The notes beneath the pieces were generated by a model that had not been told where the DNA came from, ran no database searches, and saw only the letters and a list, made by a program, of their open reading frames with translations. Below are positions 41,814 to 50,894 of a stretch of 64,000 nt of DNA, in pieces. Numbering within the stretch: position 1 is the first letter of the stretch; the number at the start of each line of letters is the position of its first letter. Location: the NCBI RefSeq assembly GCF_019976975.1, contig NZ_AP024630.1:3534001-3598000 (forward strand), written 5' to 3'. The stretch comes from Arthrobacter sp. NtRootA1. Its GTDB lineage: Bacteria > Actinomycetota > Actinomycetes > Actinomycetales > Micrococcaceae. Position numbers and translations under genes: made by a program.

Positions 41814-42737
41814 CTAGCCCTTCTTTCCGTCAAAGAAGTTGCGTGCGTCATCTGCGGCAGCTTCTTTCCGAACAGTCCCGGTCTCCACTGCCACTGCCTC
41901 TGCCTCTGCCTCTGCCTGGAAATCGTCAGTGTCATCCACATCCAGGTGCTCGCCTTCAATGGTTCCGGCCGTCGCTGACGCCGAGTCATCTCCAAGGCTG
42001 GTGGCCGCGGAGGCGTAGGCAAAGCCGCGGAAAGCCAGTCCGGCCAGTGCAGCCCCCATCAGCGGCGCCACCCAGAAGAGCCACAGTCCTTCCACCGCCC
42101 ACGAGGGGCTGAAGAAAGCCAGGGCAGTTGCGCGTGCCGGATTGAAGGGGAGGTTGCCCAAAACCTGGCCAAACTGCAGCAACACGGCGACGCAAAGGCC
42201 TACAGCAAAGGGAGCCACGGCAGGAAAGGCGCGGCGTCCGGCAGTCGCTCCAAGGAACACTGCAACCAGCAATGCGGAGCCAACAACTTCAACGATCAAG
42301 ACCCCTGCCATCTGGGTCTGGGCTGCAGCATGCTCTCCATAACCGGCCGCCACAGAGCCAAAGGCCGCCCGCGCATCCGTCAGGACCGGAACTGTCAGAA
42401 CCACAACGAAGGCGAGAGCTGCGCCGATGACGCTACCGATGATTTGGGCCGCAAGGTACGCCACGGCTGCCAGCGCACGGATACGGCCGGCAATCAGGTT
42501 GCCCAGAGTGATTATCGGGTTGAAGTGACCGCCGGAAACATGGCCGAAGGCCAGCATGGCCACTGTCACCGTCAGGCCGGTCGCAAGGGCGGCGGGTAGG
42601 GGCGCTGATGAAGGGTTCGAGAAGATCGACACACCCACGGCCACGAGGACAACAAACATCGAACCGACGGCTTCAGCTGACAGCCGCGCGAACAGCACCG
42701 GTTCGTGGTCGGTCGTGGCTTGCACAGGAGAGGTCAT
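41814..42737 (-). CDS. Aquaporin (MIP family) with acidic repeat tail
   Basis: A 307-residue channel with six membrane helices (residues ~20-250). The second pore motif is normal (NPARATAL) but the first reads HFNPIITLG, so NPA is replaced by NPI. After the last helix comes an acidic, Ala-rich cytoplasmic tail of ~50 residues including an EAEAEAEAVAVE stretch encoded by a hexanucleotide repeat. The ATG at 42737 follows AAGGA; the frame stays open far upstream but that part has no channel homology. It probably passes water or small polyols. No glycerol kinase gene is adjacent. Confidence 0.88.
   Translation of the reverse strand: MTSPVQATTDHEPVLFARLSAEAVGSMFVVLVAVGVSIFSNPSSAPLPAALATGLTVTVAMLAFGHVSGGHFNPIITLGNLIAGRIRALAAVAYLAAQIIGSVIGAALAFVVVLTVPVLTDARAAFGSVAAGYGEHAAAQTQMAGVLIVEVVGSALLVAVFLGATAGRRAFPAVAPFAVGLCVAVLLQFGQVLGNLPFNPARATALAFFSPSWAVEGLWLFWVAPLMGAALAGLAFRGFAYASAATSLGDDSASATAGTIEGEHLDVDDTDDFQAEAEAEAVAVETGTVRKEAAADDARNFFDGKKG
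41888..41917. repeat. Hexanucleotide repeat in the aquaporin tail
   Basis: CTGCCT is repeated four times perfectly (41894-41917), preceded by one imperfect CTGCCA. On the coding (minus) strand it gives Glu-Ala repeats. Because the unit is six bases, changes in copy number keep the frame and only alter tail length. Confidence 0.85.
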
Positions 42738-42874
42738 GTCGAATGATTCCTTACGATTGGTGGTGTTGGACCAGCTGACAGGCTTCGTTGCGCGCTGGGC
42801 GAGGGAAAGCCCTTGAGCATCCTGCCAGTTGAGTCTGAACAGTTGCTGAGTCCCTGCTGACTCCCGATCCGAGC

Positions 42875-43219
42875 TTAGCCGCCCAGGGCGATGGCCGCGA
42901 TCGCGGTTCCGCCCAGCCCAATCACGGCAAGGGTGCTGACAAAGATGAGTCGTGCCGAAGCTGCTTCGTTTCCAGCATGAAGCTGCCGTGAGCGGACCCA
43001 CACCACACAAGCCAGGACAATGGTGGCGGCAGCAGCCATGAGAGCGCAGATACCTTGGTAATCCAGCCCGGGAAGGCCCGGAATGAGACGGCCCGTCGAG
43101 GGCTCTGAGGTAAGCCAACTGCGCCAGATGAACAGATCCACCACCACAAGCGAAATGAGGGTGCGGCGCCAGGCCAGCGTGGTTCGTTCCGGCTGCAGAC
43201 CGGGATCACGGAGGTCCAT
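42875..43219 (-). CDS. DUF202 membrane protein
   Basis: A small membrane protein (114 residues from the ATG at 43219) of the DUF202/YidH family. It shows the hallmark N-terminal PERTTLAWRRTLISL and three hydrophobic segments. It follows another DUF202 gene in the same direction. An alternative TTG start at 43249 adds ten residues. The function of the family is not established. Confidence 0.8.
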   Translation of the reverse strand: MDLRDPGLQPERTTLAWRRTLISLVVVDLFIWRSWLTSEPSTGRLIPGLPGLDYQGICALMAAAATIVLACVVWVRSRQLHAGNEAASARLIFVSTLAVIGLGGTAIAAIALGG

Positions 43220-43255
43220 GCTCAACTCGCAAGCCTCGTCATCACGCAAACCGGG

Positions 43256-43612
43256 TCATCGCGCCACCAAAATCAGTACGGCGAAAGCGAATGCTGCCAC
43301 TGCCACCACGATCGTCATGAGCAGCATGACCCAGGAGAACGGCAGGGCTTCATCGTTGCGCATGGCAGCTTCCATTTGCCCCCACCTGCGGTATGACAGT
43401 GCGGCCAGGCCGGCGCCGATGAGGGACAGAAGCACACAGAGGACGATCCTGACTGGCTGGGGGGCAATGTTCGGAGCCAGCTGATCAATGGCAATCGACC
43501 CAGCCAGCAATGCCAGCGAGGTACGGATCCAGGCAAGGAAGGTGCGTTCGTTCGCCAGGGAGAACCTGTAGTCAGGTGTCTTGCCTGTACGTCGCCAAGC
43601 CGGTTCACGCAC
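43256..43612 (-). CDS. DUF202/YidH-family membrane protein
   Basis: A 118-residue membrane protein with DYRFSLANERTFLAWIRTSLALL (the family signature) and three membrane helices. The GTG at 43612 is chosen because GGAGAG lies at the right distance upstream and it gives the usual length; an ATG at 43657 would add 15 basic residues. It forms a tandem pair with the next DUF202 gene, 37 bases apart, and is divergent from the ADP-ribosylglycohydrolase gene. Confidence 0.83.
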   Translation of the reverse strand: MREPAWRRTGKTPDYRFSLANERTFLAWIRTSLALLAGSIAIDQLAPNIAPQPVRIVLCVLLSLIGAGLAALSYRRWGQMEAAMRNDEALPFSWVMLLMTIVVAVAAFAFAVLILVAR

Positions 43613-43680
43613 GTCGTCTCTCCAAATTTTCCTAGTGCTGGGCAGCCTCCCAACCATATCAGCGGTGTTCCGCGGCACGG

Positions 43681-43686
43681 TAAGTT
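43681..43686 (+). promoter_or_regulatory. -10 box, ADP-ribosylglycohydrolase gene (leaderless type)
   Basis: TAAGTT followed by six bases (GATGGC) and the ATG at 43693; no Shine-Dalgarno sequence. Confidence 0.5.
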
Positions 43687-43692
43687 GATGGC

Positions 43693-44763
43693 ATGAGTCT
43701 TGAAGCGTCCTCCCCCGCCGTCCCGTCGTTTGAATCCCGCGTCCACGGGACACTCCTGGGAGGGGCATTGGGTGATGCCCTTGGCTACGCAGTGGAGTTC
43801 GACCGCCTTGATGCCATTCGTGCCCGTTACGGTTCCGCCGGGCTCGCCTCCTTTGACCAGCTCGACGATGTCGGCCAGTTTTCGGACGACACGCAAATGA
43901 CGCTGTACACAGTGGATGGCCTGGTGGACGCCCTCGAATGGGCCAATGATGGGGTGGCAGCAGATGAGATCGCCTGCCTTTGGCTGGCCTACCTTCGCTG
44001 GCTGGCAACCCAAGATGTTGCGGTTTCCCCTTCTGCCCCGGTTCCGCAACCGCGGTGGATAGACGGCCAGGAAGTACTCCGGCGTCGTCGGGCCCCGGGG
44101 AACACATGCCTCAGCGGATTGGCTTCAGGAGACATGGGCACTGTGGCCAGGCCAGTCAATCCAGATTCCAAGGGTTGCGGCACGGTCATGCGTTCAGCAC
44201 CCTTTGGACTCGTGCCCCATATCTCGCGTGAAGCCGTGTACAAACTCAGTTCGGATGCCGCGTCCTTGACTCACGGACACCCGTCAGCGCGGCTGAGCGC
44301 TGCTGCCTTCAGCTTGATGATCCAGAATATTGTGGCCGGCAGTGACGTCCGCACCGCAGCTATTGATGCCCTGGATTACGTTAACGGCCTCCCGACCAAG
44401 GTTCCCGAATTAGGTGACCGTTTGGAAGCAGCGTTGAGGTTGTCGTCGGAGCCCGCTCCCCTCAGTCCTGAAACGCTGGTAACCGCACTGGGTGAGGGCT
44501 GGGTCGCTGAGGAAGCACTCGCCGTCGGGCTCTATGCCGTCCTGGCCACGCAATGCAGTGAGCCGACGGAACACTTCCGCAAAGCTATCGCGGTTGCCAT
44601 CAACCACAGCGGCGACAGCGATTCCACCGGTTCCATCGCGGGAAACATCCTGGGCGCCTACTATGGCGAAACAGCACTTCCTGCCGAGTGGCTCGGGGCA
44701 CTGGAAGGCACGGAGGTCATTCGTGGCATGGCGGACCGGTTGCTCGCTGTCACTACAGGGTGA
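43693..44763 (+). CDS. ADP-ribosylglycohydrolase (DraG-like)
   Basis: A 356-residue all-helical DraG-fold hydrolase. The two metal-binding blocks are QFSDDTQMTLYTVDGL (near residue 65) and NHSGDSDSTGSIAGN (near 300); the N-terminal GALLGGALGDALG-type motif is seen as LLGGALGDALGYAVE. Such enzymes remove ADP-ribose from proteins, nucleic acids or small molecules. No ADP-ribosyltransferase is evident nearby, so the target is unknown. It is convergent with an exonuclease-BRCT gene. Confidence 0.9.
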   Translation: MSLEASSPAVPSFESRVHGTLLGGALGDALGYAVEFDRLDAIRARYGSAGLASFDQLDDVGQFSDDTQMTLYTVDGLVDALEWANDGVAADEIACLWLAYLRWLATQDVAVSPSAPVPQPRWIDGQEVLRRRRAPGNTCLSGLASGDMGTVARPVNPDSKGCGTVMRSAPFGLVPHISREAVYKLSSDAASLTHGHPSARLSAAAFSLMIQNIVAGSDVRTAAIDALDYVNGLPTKVPELGDRLEAALRLSSEPAPLSPETLVTALGEGWVAEEALAVGLYAVLATQCSEPTEHFRKAIAVAINHSGDSDSTGSIAGNILGAYYGETALPAEWLGALEGTEVIRGMADRLLAVTTG

Positions 44764-44787
44764 TCAGCTGCCCTCCGGACGCGCGTG

Positions 44788-45819
44788 TTAGTTTCCGCCC
44801 ACCATTTGCAGGAATTCCCCTTCCGAGACAACCTCGATCTGCTGTCCTTTCGCATGGAGTTCCAAAACCCGCTTCGCCTTTCCTGTAAGCCGTCCAGCGC
44901 GCAGGTCTCCGGCCACGAACCCGTCGCCCACCACAAGGACGGTGGTGCGTGCGGTCACCCTGCTTTCTGGTCGTGCACCCATCTCTGCAGCACGGGACTT
45001 TGCCTCCGGACGCGTCATGATGAGATCGCCCGTGAAGACCACCGTCTGGCCGAACAGTGGGTGCCCCGGTTCGGCTGTGGGATTCGGCAACGGATTGGGC
45101 CCTTCCTCGGGCCACGCCGAGAATGGACGACCCGAACCGTTCAGGGCGCCTTCCAGGGTTTGCTCCGCAAGGCTTCCTGCCTTCTTACCTCTGGACCCCG
45201 CCCCTGCGAGAGCGGCAAGGGTGGGCTTGGAGAGGCCATTCATGGGATCGAAGGCAGGTTGCCTGGGCAAGGTGAGGCCCAGCGAAAGATAGAGTTCCGC
45301 GATGCTGTTGGCGTTGTTCCGACGGGCGATGTCCACCAGGATTCCTGCACAGGCGCGTGCGTCCTCGGCGGCATCGTGGTGGTTGACCAAGGGTACTCCC
45401 GCTTCCTCCGCTGCATACGGCAGGGAGTTGGACACCAATGAGTAGCAGCGGCGGGACAGCATCACCGTGCAAACGTACTCGTAGGCTGGGCCCGCAAGCC
45501 CGGAGACTTCCAAACCGGATCGGATAACGCCCAGATCAAAGGCTGCGTTGTGTGCTGCAAGTACGTCGTTGCCGATGAAGGCGCCAATTTCAGGGAAGAG
45601 GTCTCCGAATCTGGGACGGCCGGCAACGTCTTCGGCACGGATGCCGTGGATGCGGGTGTTGTGAAACTCGAAGTGGTCATGGTTCTCCGGCGGGCGCATG
45701 AGCCAGGAGGCTTCTTCCACCACCACACCGCCGCGGACTTTGCTGAGGCCGACCGAACACGGCGACCCCCTGAAGCCGTTGGCTGTTTCAAAGTCGATCG
45801 CCGTAAAGTCCAATGCCAC
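44788..45819 (-). CDS. 3'-5' exonuclease (DnaQ-like) with C-terminal BRCT domain
   Basis: A 343-residue protein. Residues ~1-175 form a DEDD exonuclease: FTAIDFETAN (ExoI), LAAHNAAFDLGVI (ExoII) and HHDAAEDARA (ExoIII, DEDDh type). After a linker, residues ~250-340 are a BRCT domain (GQTVVFTGDLIMTRPEAKS, VTARTTVLVVGDG) like that of DNA ligase. BRCT domains bind protein or DNA ends, so a repair or proofreading role is plausible. The GTG start has a TAACCT box six bases upstream. It is convergent with the ADP-ribosylglycohydrolase and divergent from the DedA gene. Confidence 0.9.
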   Translation of the reverse strand: MALDFTAIDFETANGFRGSPCSVGLSKVRGGVVVEEASWLMRPPENHDHFEFHNTRIHGIRAEDVAGRPRFGDLFPEIGAFIGNDVLAAHNAAFDLGVIRSGLEVSGLAGPAYEYVCTVMLSRRCYSLVSNSLPYAAEEAGVPLVNHHDAAEDARACAGILVDIARRNNANSIAELYLSLGLTLPRQPAFDPMNGLSKPTLAALAGAGSRGKKAGSLAEQTLEGALNGSGRPFSAWPEEGPNPLPNPTAEPGHPLFGQTVVFTGDLIMTRPEAKSRAAEMGARPESRVTARTTVLVVGDGFVAGDLRAGRLTGKAKRVLELHAKGQQIEVVSEGEFLQMVGGN

Positions 45820-45825
45820 TGGACA

Positions 45826-45831
45826 AGGTTA
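45826..45831 (-). promoter_or_regulatory. -10 box, exonuclease-BRCT gene (leaderless type)
   Basis: TAACCT on the minus strand, six bases (TGTCCA) before the GTG at 45819. Confidence 0.45.
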
Positions 45832-45932
45832 CAGGCGGAAAGGGTGGGCTCTTGCCGATTTCCGCGGCGGGGCGGCGTTTCCGGGCAGCTTTGTGGCGAG
45901 GGTTACGTCACCGCCCGACGACGGCGGTCCAG

Positions 45933-45938
45933 TAGGCT
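45933..45938 (+). promoter_or_regulatory. -10 box, DedA gene (leaderless type)
   Basis: TAGGCT, six bases (TGATAG), then the GTG at 45945. This spacing favours the GTG over the ATG five codons later as the start of translation. Confidence 0.45.
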
Positions 45939-45944
45939 TGATAG

Positions 45945-46724
45945 GTGATCTTTACTGCGATGAGCGACTTAGCCGTATCCACTTTCGGGGGCGCGGGACC
46001 GGTGCGTCCACCCATGGCCTCGTTCCTGCCGGACTGGCTGAACCCCCAGGTCTTCCTGGCTGATCCAGCCTTGGCGCCGTGGGTCGTGCTGCTGGTTTGC
46101 GGCATTGTCTTTGCCGAAACCGGCCTGCTGGTGGGCTTCTTCCTGCCCGGTGATTCCATGCTGTTCACCGCTGGCCTTCTTGTGGCCACAGACACCATCA
46201 AGTTCAATGTCTGGGGCTTGGCCGCCCTCATCATCGTTTCTGCGATCATTGGCAACCAGACCGGCTACCTCATTGGTTCAAAGGCCGGTCCCGCAATCTT
46301 CAACCGCCCCGACTCCAGGCTGTTCAAGAAAGAAAACGTCGAAAGCGCCCACGCTTTCTTTGAGAAGCATGGTGGCAAGGCCCTGATTTTGGCCCGGTTT
46401 GTCCCCATTATCCGTACGTTCGTTCCGGTGATCGTCGGCGTGGCGCAGATGGACAAACGCAAGTTCTTCCTCTTCAACGTCATCGGCGCCACACTCTGGG
46501 GCGGCGGCGTCACCTTGCTGGGATACCTCTTGGGTGACCGCATTCCGTGGGTCAGCAGCAACCTGGACATCATCTTCATCGTCATTGTCCTGATCTCGGT
46601 TATTCCCATCATCATCGAGGTAACCCGCGGCGTCGTGGCCAAGCGTAAGGCTGCCGCGGAAGGCAGCGATCCCGTGGAGGAATTCATCGAGGAGCACGAA
46701 AGCGGAAAGCACCGCGAGAAGTAG
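45945..46724 (+). CDS. DedA-family membrane protein
   Basis: A 259-residue membrane protein of the DedA/VTT family with FAETGLLVGFFLPGDSMLF, the amphipathic re-entrant region GNQTGYLIGSKAGPAIF and the family motif RFVPIIRTFVPVIVGVAQM. DedA proteins are implicated in lipid scrambling (undecaprenyl phosphate or phosphatidylethanolamine) and membrane homeostasis. The C-terminal ~30 residues are charged and cytoplasmic. Start GTG 45945 is supported by the -10 spacing; ATG 45960 is the alternative. A strong terminator follows. Confidence 0.9.
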   Translation: MIFTAMSDLAVSTFGGAGPVRPPMASFLPDWLNPQVFLADPALAPWVVLLVCGIVFAETGLLVGFFLPGDSMLFTAGLLVATDTIKFNVWGLAALIIVSAIIGNQTGYLIGSKAGPAIFNRPDSRLFKKENVESAHAFFEKHGGKALILARFVPIIRTFVPVIVGVAQMDKRKFFLFNVIGATLWGGGVTLLGYLLGDRIPWVSSNLDIIFIVIVLISVIPIIIEVTRGVVAKRKAAAEGSDPVEEFIEEHESGKHREK

Positions 46725-46744
46725 GCCTCACCGCACTCAAATGC

Positions 46745-46792
46745 CATACAGGAGAAGGCACCCCGCAAAGGCGGGGTGCCTTCTCCTGTATG
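46745..46792. terminator. Strong bidirectional terminator
   Basis: A perfect 22-base-pair stem (46745-46766 with 46771-46792) closed by AAAG. It lies between the convergent DedA and rdgB genes and can end both transcripts. Confidence 0.88.
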
Positions 46793-46840
46793 TCTCAAGC
46801 CGGGCTTCCAAAAGCCGGTTTCCAGTGTTGGTTGGAATTG

Positions 46841-47503
46841 TTAGCTGGAATGAACACCCGAGAGTGCAGCAACGATCGCGGGGAGCAAAGCCCGGAACGC
46901 CTGGCCGCGATGGCTGATGGCGTTCTTTTCCTCGGATGTCAGCTCCGCGCAACTCCGGTCCATGCCCACGGGCTGGAGCACAGGGTCATACCCGAACCCA
47001 CCCTCACCCCGCGGCTCGCGCAGCAGAGTACCTTCAAGCTGCCCGTACTCAACCGTTTCGTGCGTAATTCCATCTGCTCCGGGCACTGCCAAGGCGGCCG
47101 CGCAGACAAAAGCTGCCCCGCGGAAGGCGTCCGGCACATCGGAGAGTTGAGCGAGCAGCAACCGCAGGTTCGCTGCGTCGTCCCCGTGCTTTCCCGACCA
47201 CCGGGCTGAGAAGATGCCCGGCGCACCGCCCAGGACATCAACGGAAAGTCCTGAGTCGTCGGCGATGGCCACCAAACCCGTTGCCTCAGCCACGGCACGC
47301 GCTTTCAGGAGTGAGTTCTCAGCAAAAGTGACCCCGGTTTCCGCAACGTCCGGTGCACCAACGGCAGCTGCATCCACCACTTGGGTATCGACGTCGAGCC
47401 CTGGAACCTGCCCACGAAGCAGCTCACGGAGTTCCTTCAACTTTCCCTGGTTGTGCGTTGCCAGAACGAGCCGCGGAGCACCGGAGGAACCGTCGCCGCT
47501 CAC
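46841..47503 (-). CDS. rdgB: Non-canonical purine NTP pyrophosphatase (RdgB/HAM1)
   Basis: A 220-residue house-cleaning enzyme that hydrolyses dITP/XTP to monophosphates. Signatures: [16 protein letters not shown] at the start, [21 protein letters not shown] in the middle, FGYDPVL and SHRGQAF near the end. The GTG start overlaps the rph stop (GTGA). The pair rph-rdgB is commonly adjacent in bacteria. It ends before a strong terminator. Confidence 0.95.
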   Translation of the reverse strand: MSGDGSSGAPRLVLATHNQGKLKELRELLRGQVPGLDVDTQVVDAAAVGAPDVAETGVTFAENSLLKARAVAEATGLVAIADDSGLSVDVLGGAPGIFSARWSGKHGDDAANLRLLLAQLSDVPDAFRGAAFVCAAALAVPGADGITHETVEYGQLEGTLLREPRGEGGFGYDPVLQPVGMDRSCAELTSEEKNAISHRGQAFRALLPAIVAALSGVHSS

Positions 47504-48258
47504 GGAGCTTCCGCCAGCGTCTCGCGCTGGATGGCCGCAAGCTGGCCGGTGCCGATCAGGGCGAGGTCCAACAGGGCGTTGAGTTCATCGCGGTCGAACG
47601 GAGCGCCCTCAGCGGTGCCCTGGACCTCTACGAACTTGCCGGATCCAGTGACCACCACGTTCATGTCTGTTTCGGCCCGGACATCTTCGACGTACGGCAG
47701 GTCCAGCATCGGCACGCCATCGATGATGCCCACCGAAACGGCAGCAATCGTGTCCACCAGCGGCTCAGCATTACGGGCGATGAGCTTGTTTTCACGGGCA
47801 AACCGAATCGCTTCGGCAAGCGCCACATAGGCGCCGGTGATGGCCGCGGTGCGGGTACCGCCGTCGGCCTGCAGGACATCGCAGTCAAGGACGATCGTGT
47901 TCTCGCCCAGCGCTTTGGTATCGATGATGGAGCGCAGCGAACGGCCAATGAGTCGGGAGATCTCGTGCGTGCGTCCGCCGATCTTGCCCTTCACTGACTC
48001 ACGATCGGATCGGGTGTTCGTTGCCCGGGGCAGCATGGCGTATTCGGCGGTAACCCAGCCACGGCCCTCGCCCTTGAGCCAGCGTGGAACGCCTTCGGTC
48101 AGGGAAGCCGTGCACAGTACCCGGGTGTTTCCGAACTCGATGAGCGCCGAGCCCTCGGCCTGCTTGGACCAGCCGCGGGTAATGCTGATGGGACGCAGTT
48201 GATCGGGGGTCCGGCCGTCGGCGCGGATAACGGGTGTGGCTGTAGCTTCAGAAGTCAT
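47500..48258 (-). CDS. rph: Ribonuclease PH
   Basis: A 252-residue phosphorolytic 3'-5' exoribonuclease that trims tRNA 3' ends. It shows [55 protein letters not shown] and [19 protein letters not shown], all expected for RNase PH. The ATG is six bases after a TAAGCT box. It overlaps rdgB by four bases and the two form one unit. Confidence 0.96.
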   Translation of the reverse strand: MTSEATATPVIRADGRTPDQLRPISITRGWSKQAEGSALIEFGNTRVLCTASLTEGVPRWLKGEGRGWVTAEYAMLPRATNTRSDRESVKGKIGGRTHEISRLIGRSLRSIIDTKALGENTIVLDCDVLQADGGTRTAAITGAYVALAEAIRFARENKLIARNAEPLVDTIAAVSVGIIDGVPMLDLPYVEDVRAETDMNVVVTGSGKFVEVQGTAEGAPFDRDELNALLDLALIGTGQLAAIQRETLAEAP

Positions 48259-48264
48259 GGTTCA

Positions 48265-48270
48265 AGCTTA
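48265..48270 (-). promoter_or_regulatory. -10 box, rph-rdgB (leaderless type)
   Basis: TAAGCT on the minus strand followed by six bases (TGAACC) and the rph ATG. Confidence 0.5.
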
Positions 48271-48335
48271 GCGACGATGGGACAACGCCCGATGCCGTCC
48301 ATTGGGTGAGGCGTACATGCCACCTCTGGAGGGGG

Positions 48336-49133
48336 CTAGATCGTGTAATGGACCCCGGCGACGGCAACAGCGACGTCCCCGGGAAACACCGGCTTGGCCT
48401 CGGACATGACCTTGGTCTGCGAAGTCCACACCGGAATGTGGGTCAGAAGCAGGCGCTTGGCTCCGGCGTTCATGGCGGCTTCCCCAGCGCGCTTACCGGT
48501 CAGGTGCACGTCCTTGATGCCGTCATCGCGGCCTTCCTCGAATGCGGCCTCGCAAAGGAACAAGTCAGCGCCACTGGCTGCATCCTCCAGCCCCTGGCAC
48601 GAATCAGTGTCCCCCGAATACGTCAGTACCCGGGTTACGGGCGTTCCGTCTTTGCCTGGTTCCGTTGCGGTCACACGCAATGCATATGCCTCTTCCACGG
48701 GATGGTTGACGCCGTAGGGCGTCACCGTGAAGGGGCCGACTGTAACGGGCTTCTGTTCGGCCCAATGAGTGAAGTCGAACTCCTCGTGCATGCCTGGATC
48801 CAGATCCAGCCCGTAGGCTGTTGCCATCCTGTCCGCAGTTGCTGCCGGCCCCCACACGGGAATCCGGTCCCGCCCCCAACCGCCGGGCTTCCAGCGGACC
48901 GCTACGTGGAGGCCACACAAGTCCATGCAATGGTCCGGGTGCAGGTGCGTGAGAAATATGGCGTCGATGTCCTCAAGATCCGTGTAACGCTGGATGGCAC
49001 CCAACGCTCCGCTCCCAAGGTCCATCACGATCTTCCATTCCCGCTCACCGTCATGCGCAGTCACCAGATAGCACGACGCCGGCGAGCCGGGACCCGGAAA
49101 CGAACCAGTACAGCCCACGATGGTCAGTTTCAC
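48336..49133 (-). CDS. MBL-fold metallo-hydrolase (RNase Z-like)
   Basis: A 265-residue metallo-beta-lactamase-fold protein starting [15 protein letters not shown]. The metal site is [13 protein letters not shown] (HxHxDH), with [26 protein letters not shown] and a late LTHIPVW histidine. It is typically found beside murI in actinobacteria and resembles phosphodiesterase or RNase Z-type members; cyclic nucleotide hydrolysis is a possibility. The GTG start overlaps the murI stop (GTGA), so the two are coupled. Confidence 0.88.
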   Translation of the reverse strand: MKLTIVGCTGSFPGPGSPASCYLVTAHDGEREWKIVMDLGSGALGAIQRYTDLEDIDAIFLTHLHPDHCMDLCGLHVAVRWKPGGWGRDRIPVWGPAATADRMATAYGLDLDPGMHEEFDFTHWAEQKPVTVGPFTVTPYGVNHPVEEAYALRVTATEPGKDGTPVTRVLTYSGDTDSCQGLEDAASGADLFLCEAAFEEGRDDGIKDVHLTGKRAGEAAMNAGAKRLLLTHIPVWTSQTKVMSEAKPVFPGDVAVAVAGVHYTI

Positions 49134-50224
49134 AGGCCACGTCCTGGGATCGCACTGGAATCAGGGGTGACTCCGTTGTCCGGCTGCACGAAGTAGGAGC
49201 GGCGCGACAGTCCGCCGCCGCTCCTGGCTGCTTCCAGCATTTCCGGGGTGATGCGCGCCAGGCTTCCGGTGGGGTATTGCGCAGCCACGTGATCAACGTG
49301 TTTGACGGACAAGACCTCGGGGCCCAGGAAACGGCGGGCCAACGCTTCAAACTGGACGGCATCGCCCGTCGCGATGAACTCATGGTTGGGGGCACTTGAA
49401 TCGGTTCGCTGGATACCGTGTGTGGCCAAGGCACGGTAGACGTCCTTTGCAGTTTCCTCCGCACTGGACACCAGGGTCACGTCCTCGCCCATGACAAAAG
49501 AGATCACCCCCGTCAAGAGCGGGTAGTGGGTGCATCCGAGCACCACGGTGTCCACACCAGCGTGTCTCAGCGGTTCCAGATACTCATTCGCCGCTGCCAG
49601 GAGGTCCGGTCCCGTCGTGATGCCCGCTTCGACGAAGCTCACGAAGGCCGGGCAAGCCACAGAGGTAATGGCAAGATCAGGGGCTGCCGCGAACGTGTCC
49701 TCATAGGCGCGCGAGCCAACCGTGGCGGAGGTCCCTATAACGCCGATCCTGCCGGAACGGGTGGCCGCCACCGCTCTACGCACAGCGGGTTGGATGACCT
49801 CAATAACGGGGATCCCATACCGCGCTGTATAGCGTTCACGCGCATCCCGGAGAACTGCAGCCGAAGCAGAGTTGCAGGCAATGGTCAGCAGTTTCACACC
49901 CGAATCCACGAGCTCGTCCATCACACCCAGGGCGTTGGCCCGGACTTCGGCGATGGGCAGCGGCCCATAGGGCCCATTGGCGGTATCCCCCACGTACAGG
50001 ATGGATTCGTTGGGGAGCTGATCGATGATGGAGCGGGCTACCGTCAATCCACCCACGCCGGAATCAAAGACACCAATCGGGCGGGATCCCATGAGCTCAT
50101 TGGGGACCCCCAGGTCACCGGGCGAGGCAACAACCGGGACCCCTGCGGCGCTTGGTGATCCGGCGCCTGTTGAACTGTCGCCCCTTGAACTGCCGCCCGT
50201 TGAACTGCCAGATGCTGAAGTCAT
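49130..50224 (-). CDS. murI: Glutamate racemase
   Basis: Makes D-glutamate for peptidoglycan. The catalytic core begins at [18 protein letters not shown] and contains [11 protein letters not shown] and [11 protein letters not shown] with the two catalytic cysteines. From ATG 50224 the protein has 364 residues, about 90 more than usual: ~45 are a Gly/Ser-rich N-terminus partly made of 15-base repeats, and ~30 lie at the C-terminus. The internal ATG at 50092 would give a standard enzyme. No Shine-Dalgarno sequence precedes 50224 but an AT-rich palindrome with a possible -10 does. Confidence 0.92.
   Translation of the reverse strand: MTSASGSSTGGSSRGDSSTGAGSPSAAGVPVVASPGDLGVPNELMGSRPIGVFDSGVGGLTVARSIIDQLPNESILYVGDTANGPYGPLPIAEVRANALGVMDELVDSGVKLLTIACNSASAAVLRDARERYTARYGIPVIEVIQPAVRRAVAATRSGRIGVIGTSATVGSRAYEDTFAAAPDLAITSVACPAFVSFVEAGITTGPDLLAAANEYLEPLRHAGVDTVVLGCTHYPLLTGVISFVMGEDVTLVSSAEETAKDVYRALATHGIQRTDSSAPNHEFIATGDAVQFEALARRFLGPEVLSVKHVDHVAAQYPTGSLARITPEMLEAARSGGGLSRRSYFVQPDNGVTPDSSAIPGRGL
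50169..50213. repeat. Three imperfect 15-base repeats in the murI N-terminus
   Basis: Units at 50169-50183, 50184-50198 and 50199-50213 share the form (G/C)TTGAACTG plus a C-rich end. On the minus strand they encode Gly/Ser/Thr-rich residues of the disordered extension before the racemase core. Confidence 0.7.
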
Positions 50225-50226
50225 GA

Positions 50227-50240
50227 TTATTCGAGAATAA
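50227..50240 (-). promoter_or_regulatory. AT-rich palindrome and possible -10 before murI
   Basis: TTATTC-GA-GAATAA, a perfect inverted repeat two bases before the start at 50224. On the minus strand it contains TATTCT, a possible -10 nine bases before the ATG. It may be a promoter element or an operator. Confidence 0.4.
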
Positions 50241-50327
50241 GGCTTCCCCTGTGTTGCGGCCATTACCTGTGGCCTCCGCCTCGTGTCTGATGTGTCACAT
50301 AGGCGTGCCCGGCGGTGGCCCTCCTGA

Positions 50328-50894
50328 TCAGGATTTTGCCTGCCTGGCCGCCATCATCGATTGCACCAGCGACTCCTGGAGCCAGGTGGTGAAGTTGTAG
50401 ACCAATGCCAGGTAACTCTCCACGTCCTCCGCCTGGCTCCAGTCCTGCATGCTGTGGATATGCTCGGCGTCCGCCTCGTCACGGATGTCCAGGCGTTCCG
50501 CCAAAACCAGGCGAACATCGTTCAAGGCCATGGACCAGTGGATTGCGTCCTCCGGGGTCAGTACAAGATCGTCCTTGTCCAGGCCCATCGCTGTGGCCTT
50601 CAACGCGCCAATCTTGTTTTCCCGCACCGAGCGTTCGGTCAATTGCCGGAACTCAAGCGAGCCGCCGTCGTCGTCCTTCATGACGTTGGGCAAAAGCCGC
50701 AGCAAGGCGCGATCGCTCGGTTGCTTCACGTCCATGTCCAAGCCGATCAAGGCGGCCAGCGGGTCCTCGTTCTCCCTGGCATCGGACTCCAACATCGAGA
50801 TGACGTCGTCCAGCAGCCCCCGTAAAAGATCCCGTTCGGCAGGCTCGAGGTAGCCGGTGATTCCCTTGAGTCCGTACTTGAATGCCTTAGCCAC
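50328..50894 (-). CDS. DUF2017 domain protein
   Basis: A 188-residue, mostly helical soluble protein of the DUF2017 family, seen in actinobacteria next to clpS. Visible blocks are [22 protein letters not shown] at the start, [25 protein letters not shown], and the C-terminal [16 protein letters not shown]. It overlaps the clpS end by eight bases and is therefore coupled to it, which suggests a role near regulated proteolysis; the function itself is unknown. Confidence 0.88.
   Translation of the reverse strand: MAKAFKYGLKGITGYLEPAERDLLRGLLDDVISMLESDARENEDPLAALIGLDMDVKQPSDRALLRLLPNVMKDDDGGSLEFRQLTERSVRENKIGALKATAMGLDKDDLVLTPEDAIHWSMALNDVRLVLAERLDIRDEADAEHIHSMQDWSQAEDVESYLALVYNFTTWLQESLVQSMMAARQAKS

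Noticed and set aside
41888..41917. A CRISPR-like repeat array
   Set aside because: The unit is only six bases, has no spacers, and lies inside a coding sequence.
42738..43118. N-terminal extension of 127 codons to the aquaporin
   Set aside because: The frame stays open but shows no channel homology or membrane pattern, and the ATG at 42737 has its own ribosome-binding site.
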